A stretch of DNA of 29,089 nucleotides from Candidatus Methanosuratincola sp. (GTDB taxonomy: Archaea; Thermoproteota; Methanomethylicia; Methanomethylicales; Methanomethylicaceae). Below are positions 22,217 to 29,089 of the stretch, piece by piece (positions within the stretch are counted from its first letter, which is position 1; each line of letters starts with the position of its first letter). The DNA lies in assembly GCA_029907755.1 (NCBI GenBank), contig JARYLH010000003.1, forward strand, positions 1 through 29,089, in the 5' to 3' direction. Position numbers and translations under genes: made by a program. The notes under the pieces were generated by a model. That model saw nothing but the letters and a program-made list of their open reading frames with translations. It was not told where the DNA came from and did no database searches.

Positions 22217-22375
22217 GTGGTCCAGATGCGGATGGAAGGCTGCAAGAAGTACAGCAATACCAGGGCAGACATGCTCAGGATGAAGCAGGAGCTGAAGGCG
22301 GAGTACAAGGAAGCGATACTGCAGCTCAGGTTCTTCAATCTGCTCAGGTATGACAGGGCTGGAATGGCAAGCTAA
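22217..22375 (+). CDS. Small basic protein of 52 aa, unrecognised
   Basis: A short gene starting MVQMRMEGCKKYSNTRAD and continuing as one predicted amphipathic helix (MLRMKQELKAEYKEAILQLRFFNLLRY in pieces), rich in Lys, Arg and Glu with a single Cys. Codon third positions are strongly G/C, unlike the flanking noncoding DNA. The GTG at 22217 lies about 25 bases after a TATA box, fitting a leaderless message; an ATG at 22226 would give 49 residues. A T-run terminator follows the stop directly. Promoter, codon bias and terminator together support a real gene. Function is unknown; a small helical partner or regulator is possible. It converges with polB. Confidence 0.6.
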   Translation: MVQMRMEGCKKYSNTRADMLRMKQELKAEYKEAILQLRFFNLLRYDRAGMAS

Positions 22376-22392
22376 GGCAAGGCCCTTTTTTT
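22376..22392 (+). terminator. T-run terminator of the small gene
   Basis: GGCAAGGCC is followed by seven to eight T residues (22385-22392), just after the stop at 22375. Confidence 0.6.
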
Positions 22393-22411
22393 ATGCAGCT
22401 AGCGGCGATCA

Positions 22412-25213
22412 CTACCTCGAGAAGAAGTCGAGCCGCTTCACGCCTACTATCTCCTCGAAGTCGATGTTCAGTGCCTCGAGCACCTGACCGAACGTGCTCT
22501 CGATGTGCCCCACGTATTTATCGACGTCCACCTCGTCTATCCGCGCGAGCTGGACCGGCTTAACCCCCAGCGGCCCTTGGACCTTCACGAATGAGATCAG
22601 GTCGCCGGGCTTCACCTCCTTGCCCTTCTCCTCGAGGAGCTTAGCGGCTTTCACGTGCTGGGGCGTGGTCTTGTCGTATCTGTCGAGCGGCCTCGAGATC
22701 ATCACCTTGAAGACCAGGTCGTCGAGCGGTATCCTCCTCGCCTTCAGGTCGCTGTAGCACCGCTGGACGATCGCCTTGATCTTGGACTTCGCCGCCTCGA
22801 AGTCCTGCGGGGACTTCACATCCCTGAGGACCTGGGTCATCTCCACGAACGCGTTCTTGATGAAAGGTGGCGTGTTGCGCTTCTTGCCCATCAGCCCCTT
22901 TATGTCCACGATGCCGCTGTCGAGGACGCCGAGGTAGTTCTTCTTCCTCCCGGAGAATGTGACGAAGGTGTACCGCTTGTCGACCTCGAGGTCGATCCCG
23001 AACTTGGACTCCGCCCAGGAGAGGAGCGAGGATATCTGCTCCTTCGTTGGCTGGTGGAGGAAGATCGAGTCGGTGTCGGAGTAGAGGACCATCATGCCAA
23101 GCTCCTTCGCCCTCTCTATCGTCTCCGTGATGATGCTCCTGCCGATGGCTGTGGTGCTGTCAGCGAGGGGGAGGCAGTAGAGGGGGAAGATCTCGGCCCC
23201 GAAGACCCCGTACGAGGCGTTCAAAAAAACCTTCAGAGCCTGCTGGACTACCTTGTAGTAACCGCGTTCTTCCTCCGACAGCGAGGGATCCTTCGACTTC
23301 GGCTTGAACCATCTGACCCTGACGTCCCTGAGCAGCCCGACCACGTGCGCCATCATCCCGACGCGCCTGGTGCAGACCCAGTGGTCCGTGTCGGGCACGA
23401 GGTTCTTCCTGCACTCGGGGTGGGGGCACCTCACCGTCTCGTAGCTCAGGTTCCACCTCGATATGATGCTCGGGTACAGACTCGCGAAGTCGAGGACTAT
23501 GACGTTGAAGAAGACCCCTGACTCGGGCTTTATCACGAGGGCCCCCTTGTACTTCTTCCCCTTGATCACCGAGGTAGTAGACGAGCCGCCCTTCGCGAGG
23601 CTGATGTCCTCCTTCTTCGGGATCAGGTAGTCCCCCTTCCTGTGCTCGTCGTAGAACAGGCTCCGGATCCAGCTCGAGACCCCCTGCCGAGTCGCGTCCT
23701 CCATCGAGACCCGGGAGATCCTCATTATGAGCGTGATCAGGTTCATCACGAGGCTGGAGTGCTCGGTCGTGAGCCTGAGGGTTATCAGCGAGTCCCTGAA
23801 GCAGTAGTTAGCCAGGGAGAGGTAGTCGAGCTCGTTTATGCTCTTCTCGAGCTGTATCTTCTTGATCCCCAGCAGCGCCTCGGAGATCGCGTCGAGGGTG
23901 AGCTCCTTGTAGGCGTTCCCGAAGGCGTAGATCTGGATCGCGTGATTGTGGAAGAACTTGTACAGGTCGATGTGGACCCCCACGGGGATGAGGGCGATCT
24001 CCCTGCCCATTATTATCGGGATCTCCTCCTTCCTCATCCCGAGGACCTGGGCGCGCTTCCACAGGTAGTGAAGGTCGAAGTTGTCGCCGTTGAAGGTCAG
24101 GACGATCGGATAGTCGACGAGCAGCTGGAAGACCTCCCTTATCAGGTCGATCTCCCTGTCGAAGTAGACGAGGGAGGCGTCCTCTGGGAGCTCCTTCGGT
24201 CGCTCGGCACTGCCCCCGCTCTCGTCGAAGCCCTCCCTCCGCAGGATGAGGACCTGCTTCCTCCCGTCTGACCCAACTGCTGAGACGCATATGACCGGGT
24301 TGGCGGCCACCTGGGGGTCAGGTACCCGATCCTGGGCCTCGGTCGCGACCTCGATGTCGATGGCGACCCTCCTGTAGTCGGGGACCGGGCTCGAGAAGAT
24401 CGGGAACCACTCGGTGAGCGAGTCGAGGAAGGCGGGTGTCGCGCCCGGGAATGCCTTCTTCAGCGCATCGGTCGGGACCGGCTGCGCCTCCGGGACGAGC
24501 GATCCCCCCCTGATCCGGTAGTAGTAGCCTGGCACTAGCCTCCTGTCGTAGACGAAGCACTCGTGGTACCTGATCCTGTCCTCCCAGGACCTCTCTCCGA
24601 GGAGGTCCCTTATCCCAGTCCCCCTCCCGCCGACCGATGTGGGGTCCTTCGCGGCGACCTTGGTCATCGTGACGACCTTGTCCTGGAGCAGGTCGTGCTT
24701 CTCAACTTCCCGGCACCCGCCAGGATCGAAGCCAGGGTGGGAGGCTGCCTCCGAGGAGAGGAGCTCGTCCAGGCTCATGTCGGTCAGTAGGTACGGCTGG
24801 TGCCCCGTGTTGTCGTACCAGAAGACAATGCGCCCCCTCTCAACATCGTAGAGCTTCGCAAGCGCCCTCCCCCTGTTCCCGCTGTAGGAGACCGAGAGTA
24901 GGACGCAGCTTCCGGTATCCGAAGGGGTCTCGGCCTCGAACTTGGTCTGTGCAATGATCTCTTCGGCTTCCTCAGCCTCGTGAGCCAATATACCCTCGGC
25001 CTCTGATTCAGCCTCAGCCTCGACATCTATATCTTCGGGTTCGGTTGCCTCTTCCCTCTCGAGCTCATCCCCTGCCCCACCAAGAGGGTGCTCCCCGCGC
25101 GGACTTCTTGGAGGCGCAGCCCCCTTCCCTGGACCTGGAGCCCCGCCACTCGGGCGCGGAGGCTGACGGCGCTTCGACTGTGAGTCGGGGATGAAGCTGT
25201 CGAGGCCAGGCAT
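22412..25213 (-). CDS. polB: Family B replicative DNA polymerase (PolB1 type)
   Basis: A 933-residue proofreading DNA polymerase, closest in my reading to Sulfolobus Dpo1/PolB1 (shared YDNTGHxPYLL, FNGDNFDL, HIDLYKFFHN, LDFASLYPSII and KKNYLGV blocks). Exonuclease motifs are intact: DIE (286-288), FNGDNFD (374-380), YCFRD (470-474). Polymerase motifs are DFASLYPSI (575-583), KVFLNASYGVFG (661-672) and YSDTDS (711-716). C596, H598, C601, H611 and C614 cluster in an insertion and could bind zinc. The first ~95 residues are Pro/Gly-rich then strongly acidic, beyond the core fold. The N-terminal GLDSFI and C-terminal VKRLDFFSR resemble PCNA-binding motifs. The ATG at 25213 begins this extension. 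Likely the main or a co-replicative polymerase of the cell. Confidence 0.95.
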   Translation of the reverse strand: MPGLDSFIPDSQSKRRQPPRPSGGAPGPGKGAAPPRSPRGEHPLGGAGDELEREEATEPEDIDVEAEAESEAEGILAHEAEEAEEIIAQTKFEAETPSDTGSCVLLSVSYSGNRGRALAKLYDVERGRIVFWYDNTGHQPYLLTDMSLDELLSSEAASHPGFDPGGCREVEKHDLLQDKVVTMTKVAAKDPTSVGGRGTGIRDLLGERSWEDRIRYHECFVYDRRLVPGYYYRIRGGSLVPEAQPVPTDALKKAFPGATPAFLDSLTEWFPIFSSPVPDYRRVAIDIEVATEAQDRVPDPQVAANPVICVSAVGSDGRKQVLILRREGFDESGGSAERPKELPEDASLVYFDREIDLIREVFQLLVDYPIVLTFNGDNFDLHYLWKRAQVLGMRKEEIPIIMGREIALIPVGVHIDLYKFFHNHAIQIYAFGNAYKELTLDAISEALLGIKKIQLEKSINELDYLSLANYCFRDSLITLRLTTEHSSLVMNLITLIMRISRVSMEDATRQGVSSWIRSLFYDEHRKGDYLIPKKEDISLAKGGSSTTSVIKGKKYKGALVIKPESGVFFNVIVLDFASLYPSIISRWNLSYETVRCPHPECRKNLVPDTDHWVCTRRVGMMAHVVGLLRDVRVRWFKPKSKDPSLSEEERGYYKVVQQALKVFLNASYGVFGAEIFPLYCLPLADSTTAIGRSIITETIERAKELGMMVLYSDTDSIFLHQPTKEQISSLLSWAESKFGIDLEVDKRYTFVTFSGRKKNYLGVLDSGIVDIKGLMGKKRNTPPFIKNAFVEMTQVLRDVKSPQDFEAAKSKIKAIVQRCYSDLKARRIPLDDLVFKVMISRPLDRYDKTTPQHVKAAKLLEEKGKEVKPGDLISFVKVQGPLGVKPVQLARIDEVDVDKYVGHIESTFGQVLEALNIDFEEIVGVKRLDFFSR

Positions 25214-25369
25214 CAGTATCCCAGAGAAGAGTAGGGCAGTCGCATATTATTGCTTATCGTTCACGGGCAGCGGCACGGGCCAGATCAAACGATTGCCTAA
25301 GGCTGTGATGCGCAGCTGGGGTCTGGTCGGCGCGCCGTACGGGTGCGGAGTTTTGTGAAAAAGGGGGAA

Positions 25370-25585
25370 TCACCCTGAGAGGCGCCACTTCTCGAGCCTC
25401 TCCTCCTTGGAGTGGACTTTCTTGAACTCCTTGTAGTGCTGCTCGCAGAGGTAGAGCCTCGCGGATTCGTTTATGGCATAGCCGGCCCGCTTCATCTCTG
25501 CCGAATAGGACGGCGAGAGCGAACGGACAGCGGCGTTCCCGCACCCTGAGACCGAGCAGAGCTCGCCTTTCTTGACCTTGCCCAT
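25370..25585 (-). CDS. Small zinc-binding-like protein (71 aa)
   Basis: A short basic protein with C10, C15, C47 and H50 (pattern C-x4-C-x31-C-x2-H) that could bind one zinc ion: ELCSVSGCGNAAVRSL then ARLYLCEQHYKEFKK. No enzymatic motif is visible. The ATG at 25585 follows GAGGG with seven bases spacing, so the start is good. It lies 156 bases upstream of polB on the same strand, with a T-run (minus) at 25357-25368 that probably ends its transcript. It is divergent from the tRNA-Arg gene, sharing an AT-rich promoter. Possibly a small translation- or nucleic-acid-associated protein; function unknown. Confidence 0.75.
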   Translation of the reverse strand: MGKVKKGELCSVSGCGNAAVRSLSPSYSAEMKRAGYAINESARLYLCEQHYKEFKKVHSKEERLEKWRLSG

Positions 25586-25600
25586 AATCGACCCTCACCA

Positions 25601-25626
25601 AATATTATATTTATTAGGCTTATATC
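25601..25626. promoter_or_regulatory. Promoter region between the zinc protein and tRNA-Arg
   Basis: A 26-base A/T block holds TATA-like elements in both directions. TATATTTATTA, about 30 bases before 25639, fits the tRNA; AATAAATATAATATT on minus fits the 71-residue gene. Confidence 0.5.
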
Positions 25627-25670
25627 TACCTCTGTAGTGGGCTCGTGGTCTAGCATGGATCAGGACGCAG

Positions 25671-25731
25671 ACCCTGCCTCGATCAAGCCCGTGCTGCACC
25701 GGCACGCCAGGAGAAAGGGGCAGGGGCGGAT
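25671..25731 (+). other. tRNA-Arg intron 1 (61 nt), noncanonical position 29/30
   Basis: Bulge-helix-bulge geometry is visible. The inner helix is nine pairs, 25672-25680 with 25717-25725. The 3-base bulges are A28-G29/A25671 and A25730-T25731/G25732. Between them the central helix pairs 25666-25668 with 25726-25728 (plus an A-G mismatch), and AGG 25662-25664 pairs with CCT 25733-25735 outside. Confidence 0.85.
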
Positions 25732-25739
25732 GCCTGCGG

Positions 25740-25754
25740 ATCCTGCCAGCAGAA
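25740..25754 (+). other. tRNA-Arg intron 2 (15 nt), canonical position 37/38
   Basis: The central helix is CTGC of the anticodon loop (25734-25737) with GCAG (25749-25752) of the intron. Bulges are G36-G37/A25740 and A25753-A25754/A38. The flanking helix is the anticodon stem. The inner loop is only eight bases, making this a minimal intron. Confidence 0.85.
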
Positions 25755-25812
25755 AGCCTGATATCTCGGGTTCAAATCCCGACGGGCCCACCACTTTTCC
25801 AGGACCGCCCAC

Positions 25813-27477
25813 TCAGCTCACCAGTATAGTGTAGGAAAGGACGGGGAGCTCGCCCGAGTACCTGTCTGGATCGTACGGATGCTGAACTCCCAGGGTATTC
25901 GAGGCGTAGAACACCACAGTGTAGAGGCCCTGACCCGCGATTGACCTCAGACCGTAGGTGTTAAACGCCACAGAGAAACTCTGCCCGGAGATGGACCACT
26001 TCGTCGGCCTGATTGTCTGGAGCCCAGGGTAGAACATCGGCGCGGGAGCCACCCCGGCGACCTGGCTTCCCAGTCCGTAGCTCTTCTCGCCCACGAGCAC
26101 GCGCAGCGAGGCGCTGTAGGAGAAGTCGTCGTGATCGCAAGGGTCGCTGTAGTAGATCACCACGGACTTCAAAGTGGAGCCGTTCAAAGTGAGGTCCCCC
26201 GAGCAGGAGAATGCGCCATTCGAGAGGTGCGGCGGGTTCGACCAGCTGACCCATTCCTTGACCATGTGCACGACGAGGAAGAGGCAGGATCCGTTCCAGG
26301 CGACCCCCACCTCGGCGCGGTTGTTGGTGGGGTCCAGCAGCGAGTCCCTGTGGCCCCAGCCGCTCGCCGCGTCATCATAGATCATGTCGTGGACCAGTTC
26401 CCGGGAGCTGTTGATTGCGCGGTCGGCGTTCACGGGCGGGAAGTAGATGTAGCCGAGGTTCTCCTCGATGTAGTAGGCGCCGCCCAGCGAGGTGTAGTGA
26501 AAGTTGGGGAGGCGCCCAGACAGGTCGTAGTGGTTGAAGTACCCTCCCGCGAGCATGTCCTGCGCCCTGTAGTTGGCGGCGACGTACTCCAGCGAGGGAT
26601 CCACCAGCGGCAGGCCGAGCGCTGCCCTGGCGGAGTTGATCTCCTCAAGGACAGATGAGCCCACAACCTGTAGGCAGGACGAGACAGTGAATGACCAGGT
26701 CGCGCTTGCTGTTTTGTTTGAAAGGTCGCTGAGGGTGAGGGTGACCTCGCATTTCCCGAGCGGAAATTCTGCAGAGTACTCGACCTCATTCGGGGTGATC
26801 CTAGTCGGGGTGATCTCAGAGCCGTTCACCAAGAGCCTGACCGTAGAGACGTTCACCATCTTGTCGTCGGAGTACCTGGCGACGATCTTGACAGGGTTCA
26901 TGACTTGGGAGCCGTCAGGGGGACCCGTGTACAGGATCTCCGGTGGCGCTGTGTCCGGTACTGCCTCCTGGGTTGGGATGGCTAACAGCCCCTGCGAGAA
27001 TGCCACGTAGAAAGCCACAACAAGCAACACCACCGCAGCGGCGGCTGCTGCGATGGGCTTCCTAGACTTCCTTTGCGATGGAATATCATGAAAGTCGGGA
27101 GGCGGTTCGGGCGGCTCTGCCCTCATGGCAGCTGCAGATGGCTTGCCGTAGTGGCTAACGGAAGGGAATATCCCCTTGACTATCCGGAGAACCTGCGGGT
27201 TGAGGCCGTTGAGCTCCCCCCAAACAACCTCGTCCGGGTTCTTGTACCTTAAGAGGTCCCGCCTCCAGCAGGAGATCAGCCTCTGCTCGACACTCTCCCA
27301 GCCTTCCCTCTCCACATCTGCGCGGTACAGGGATCCGACGGAGGAGAGTTCCTCCCAGACCGCGCTCGTCACCTTCCTGACCAGGGAGAGGTCGCCCGGG
27401 TACCAGAGGCTCTCTGCCAGGTACTTCAGCACCCAGTCCCTGTGGGGGTTGCTGGAGAGGTAATCTTCAAGCCCCAT
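25813..27477 (-). CDS. Membrane-anchored CAP (SCP/PR1-like) domain protein
   Basis: A 554-residue membrane protein. Residues 1-110 form a helical, charged cytosolic domain with no recognised family; a Pro-rich linker follows (about 112-140), then one membrane helix (about 143-163). Outside are an Ig/FN3-like domain (about 177-268), a CAP domain (about 276-408) and a beta-rich C-terminal domain (415-554). The CAP tetrad is visible: His316 in FNHYD, Glu339 in EEN, Glu360 in SRELVHD and His376 in GHRDSLLDP. N-glycosylation sequons are frequent outside. I start at the ATG at 27477, eight bases after GGAG; extending to 27807 would overlap the argS start region and adds low-quality sequence. Function unknown; CAP domains act in lipid or protein binding or proteolysis. 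Downstream of it lies the tRNA-Arg gene. Confidence 0.8.
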   Translation of the reverse strand: MGLEDYLSSNPHRDWVLKYLAESLWYPGDLSLVRKVTSAVWEELSSVGSLYRADVEREGWESVEQRLISCWRRDLLRYKNPDEVVWGELNGLNPQVLRIVKGIFPSVSHYGKPSAAAMRAEPPEPPPDFHDIPSQRKSRKPIAAAAAAVVLLVVAFYVAFSQGLLAIPTQEAVPDTAPPEILYTGPPDGSQVMNPVKIVARYSDDKMVNVSTVRLLVNGSEITPTRITPNEVEYSAEFPLGKCEVTLTLSDLSNKTASATWSFTVSSCLQVVGSSVLEEINSARAALGLPLVDPSLEYVAANYRAQDMLAGGYFNHYDLSGRLPNFHYTSLGGAYYIEENLGYIYFPPVNADRAINSSRELVHDMIYDDAASGWGHRDSLLDPTNNRAEVGVAWNGSCLFLVVHMVKEWVSWSNPPHLSNGAFSCSGDLTLNGSTLKSVVIYYSDPCDHDDFSYSASLRVLVGEKSYGLGSQVAGVAPAPMFYPGLQTIRPTKWSISGQSFSVAFNTYGLRSIAGQGLYTVVFYASNTLGVQHPYDPDRYSGELPVLSYTILVS

Positions 27478-27631
27478 TGCCAAATCTCCTGTCCCTACGG
27501 GCTTTCGACTAGAACTAAAATACCCGAAGGTACCACAGTATATCAGTCTTTTGGGCTCGGGGATCAGGGATCGGGCAGGAAAAGGTTTTTCTGAAGGAGG
27601 AGAGGAATGGAGCGGGAGGTCAGTTTGTGCT

Positions 27632-29089
27632 ATGAGCAGCCCCTTTGCCGAGTTCAGGGATGAGTGCACCAGGCTGGTCAAGGCAGCCCTCGAGAGGGAG
27701 GGGGCGCCTGCCGAGGACGTGAGGCTAGTCGTCCCGAGCGACCCTTCGCTCGGCGAGCTGAGCTTCTCGACTTTCGCGCTCGCTAAGAAGATCCGGGGGG
27801 ATCCCAAAGAGATCGCATCGAGGATCGCCGCAGCCGCCCAGGGGGGCGGGAGGAGGCTCGTCGGGAAGGTCGAGGCTGCCGGCGCGGGTTATGTCAACTT
27901 CTACATCGAGCCGAAGGCGTTCGCCGAGGAGCTGATCACATCGGTCGGCAGGGAGGGTGTTGGCTACGGATCCTTCAAGGGCGACGGTGAGAGGGTGATC
28001 GTCGAGCACACGAGCGTCAACCCGATCCACCCGATACACATAGGCGGCGCCAGGAACTCGGTCATAGGGGACTGCTTATCGAGGGTCCTGAAGGCGGCAG
28101 GGAAGGACGTCAGGAGGCACTTCTACATCGACGACGTAGGGCTGCAGGTCTCTCAGGCGGCCTACGGGCTCAGCATGCTCGGCGGGGAGGGCGCGGTCAG
28201 GTCAGCCGCGAAGGGGAAGATCGACCACTTCATTGGGTTCGTCTACGCGTCCACGAGCTGCGCCATGAACATCAGGGCGCTGAAGGGCGAGATAGAGAGG
28301 CTCAAGGCGGAGGGGAAGGACGAGGAGGCAAGGGGGAAGATCAAAGAGCTCGACGACTGGGTGTCAGTGTCGGCGGAGCTGAGGGAGAGGGACGCCGGGA
28401 CTTTCGACAGGATCCTAGACGGGGTGAACTATTCGGAGGATCCTGAGAGGGAGGTCGCTGAGCTCCTGAAGAGGTACGAGTCAAGGGATCCGGCTGCAGT
28501 ATCCCTGATCAGGGGGCTCTGCGAGGCGGCGCTGGAGGGGTTCAGGGAGACGCTCGGGCGCGTCGGGATAGGTTTCGACAGCTGGGACTGGGAGAGCGAG
28601 ACTGCTTCCTGGAACGGGGGTGCCAGAGAGGTGGTGGAGAGGCTCTCCGGGACGGGGTTCACCAAGCTTGAGGACGGAACGGTTGTGCTCGACTGCGAGG
28701 CGGTGGTCGAGAGGTTCGGGCTGAGGGAGAAGTACGGCATCAGGACCGAGGTTCCGCCGCTGACGCTGATGCGCTCGGACGGGACGACGCTCTACACGAC
28801 CCGGGACATAGCATACACACTGTGGAAGTTCGGGCGGGCGGACAGGGTGATCAACGTGATATCGATCGAGCAGAAGCTCCCGCAGCTCCAGCTGAAGATC
28901 GCGTTGCATGCGATCGGGATGGGGGAGGGCGCGGAGAGGCTGATGCACTACAGCTACGAGCTCGTCCACCTGCCCGGTTACAAGATGTCCGGGAGGCGCG
29001 GCAGGTACGTCACGTTCGACGAGGTTTTGGAGGAGGCGGTCCAGAGGGCGTACAGGGAGGTGACCGCGAGGTCCCCGCACCTCAGCGAG
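27632..29089 (+). CDS. argS: Arginyl-tRNA synthetase, 3' end cut by window edge
   Basis: Charges tRNA(Arg) with arginine. 486 codons are visible and the frame stays open to the window end. The N-terminal additional domain (1-110, with GELSFSTFALAKK) is followed by the class I HIGH equivalent HIGGARNS in VEHTSVNPIHPIHIGGARNS, then RRHFYIDDVGLQ, the LRSDGTTLYTTRDIAYTLWKF-type block near residues 380-405, and KMSGRRG in place of KMSKS, as in archaeal enzymes. The ATG at 27632 follows GGGAGGT (27614-27620) with 11 bases spacing. It is divergent from the CAP protein gene. The anticodon-binding domain is outside the window. The tRNA-Arg(GCG) lies 1.8 kb upstream. Confidence 0.95.
   Translation, partial: MSSPFAEFRDECTRLVKAALEREGAPAEDVRLVVPSDPSLGELSFSTFALAKKIRGDPKEIASRIAAAAQGGGRRLVGKVEAAGAGYVNFYIEPKAFAEELITSVGREGVGYGSFKGDGERVIVEHTSVNPIHPIHIGGARNSVIGDCLSRVLKAAGKDVRRHFYIDDVGLQVSQAAYGLSMLGGEGAVRSAAKGKIDHFIGFVYASTSCAMNIRALKGEIERLKAEGKDEEARGKIKELDDWVSVSAELRERDAGTFDRILDGVNYSEDPEREVAELLKRYESRDPAAVSLIRGLCEAALEGFRETLGRVGIGFDSWDWESETASWNGGAREVVERLSGTGFTKLEDGTVVLDCEAVVERFGLREKYGIRTEVPPLTLMRSDGTTLYTTRDIAYTLWKFGRADRVINVISIEQKLPQLQLKIALHAIGMGEGAERLMHYSYELVHLPGYKMSGRRGRYVTFDEVLEEAVQRAYREVTARSPHLSE

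Larger units (their letters stand above)
25639..25793 (+). tRNA. tRNA-Arg(GCG) with two introns, CCA encoded
   Basis: Acceptor GGGCTCG (25639-25645) pairs with CGGGCCC (25783-25789), then A73 and encoded CCA. D stem GTCT (25648-25651) pairs with GGAC (25663-25666). T stem and loop are TCGGG-TTCAAAT-CCCGA (25766-25782). The continuous sequence gives no proper anticodon arm, but removing 25671-25731 and 25740-25754 yields CAGGC-CTGCGGA-GCCTG: a perfect 5-bp stem, T33, anticodon GCG and G37. A20 in the D-loop fits arginine identity. Exons: 25639-25670, 25732-25739, 25755-25793. argS lies 1.8 kb downstream. Confidence 0.9.

Noticed and set aside
25594..25813. Integration (att) site at the tRNA
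   Set aside because: No integrase gene, no repeat of the tRNA 3' end in the window and no atypical gene block nearby.
27478..27807. 110-residue N-terminal extension of the CAP protein
   Set aside because: It would overlap the beginning of argS and its promoter, is Ser/Pro-rich shadow sequence, and a good ribosome site precedes the ATG at 27477.
1..29089. CRISPR arrays, insertion sequences and rRNA genes
   Set aside because: No regularly spaced direct repeats, transposase motifs or rRNA signatures were seen.

Overview
The window is chromosomal DNA of an archaeon, most likely a TACK-group (Thermoproteota) lineage related to Nitrososphaeria/Bathyarchaeia rather than a euryarchaeon. Supporting signs are GatDE tRNA-Gln amidotransferase, ribosomal protein S26e, TrmY, two-subunit GMP synthase, archaeal-type ThrRS with its own N-terminal editing domain, a Sulfolobus PolB1-type DNA polymerase, a TackOD1-like zinc protein and a tRNA carrying two bulge-helix-bulge introns. 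Coding DNA is GC-rich with strong G/C third positions. Intergenic gaps are AT-rich with archaeal TATA boxes. Many genes start with TTG or GTG, and several look leaderless.

Layout: 1-6.6 kb is housekeeping: gatE (cut by the window edge) and gatD on the minus strand; rps26e, trmY and a PadR regulator on plus; a CDP-alcohol phosphatidyltransferase on minus; then guaA subunit B and subunit A on plus. 6.6-14.9 kb is a type IV pilus locus: four pilin-like genes (6628-8016 minus, 8206-8643 plus, 8648-9430 plus, 9513-9974 minus), a DUF123/GIY-YIG-like protein, a prepilin peptidase on minus, and a tight plus-strand operon of TadA/GspE-like ATPase and two TadC-like membrane proteins. 15.0-17.3 kb carries a five-CxxC TackOD1-like protein with a possible nuclease-fold C-terminus, a possible small structured RNA, and a two-gene operon (thioredoxin-like protein without CxxC, and an acidic-tailed protein).

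17.3-19.2 kb is thrS. 19.2-19.9 kb is a gap with a strong bidirectional TATA and no convincing gene. 19.9-21.9 kb encodes a membrane-anchored surface protein of tandem Ig-like repeats. 21.9-22.4 kb holds a gap and a 52-codon small gene with its own promoter and terminator. 22.4-25.2 kb is polB; 25.4-25.6 kb a small zinc protein. 25,639-25,793 is a tRNA-Arg(GCG) gene with two introns. 25.8-27.5 kb encodes a membrane protein with an external CAP (SCP/PR1) domain, and 27.6 kb to the end is argS (cut by the edge).

Functionally, the pilus locus has what a minimal archaeal pilus needs: pilins, processing peptidase, assembly ATPase and platform proteins. The rest is mainly translation (GatDE, ThrRS, ArgRS, tRNA-Arg, S26e, TrmY), purine synthesis and replication. 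No insertion sequences, integrases, CRISPR arrays or rRNA genes were seen. The items most worth checking are the doubly interrupted tRNA-Arg, the pilus locus with its nuclease-like neighbours, the acidic-tail protein as a possible PolB1 accessory subunit, and the candidate structured RNAs.
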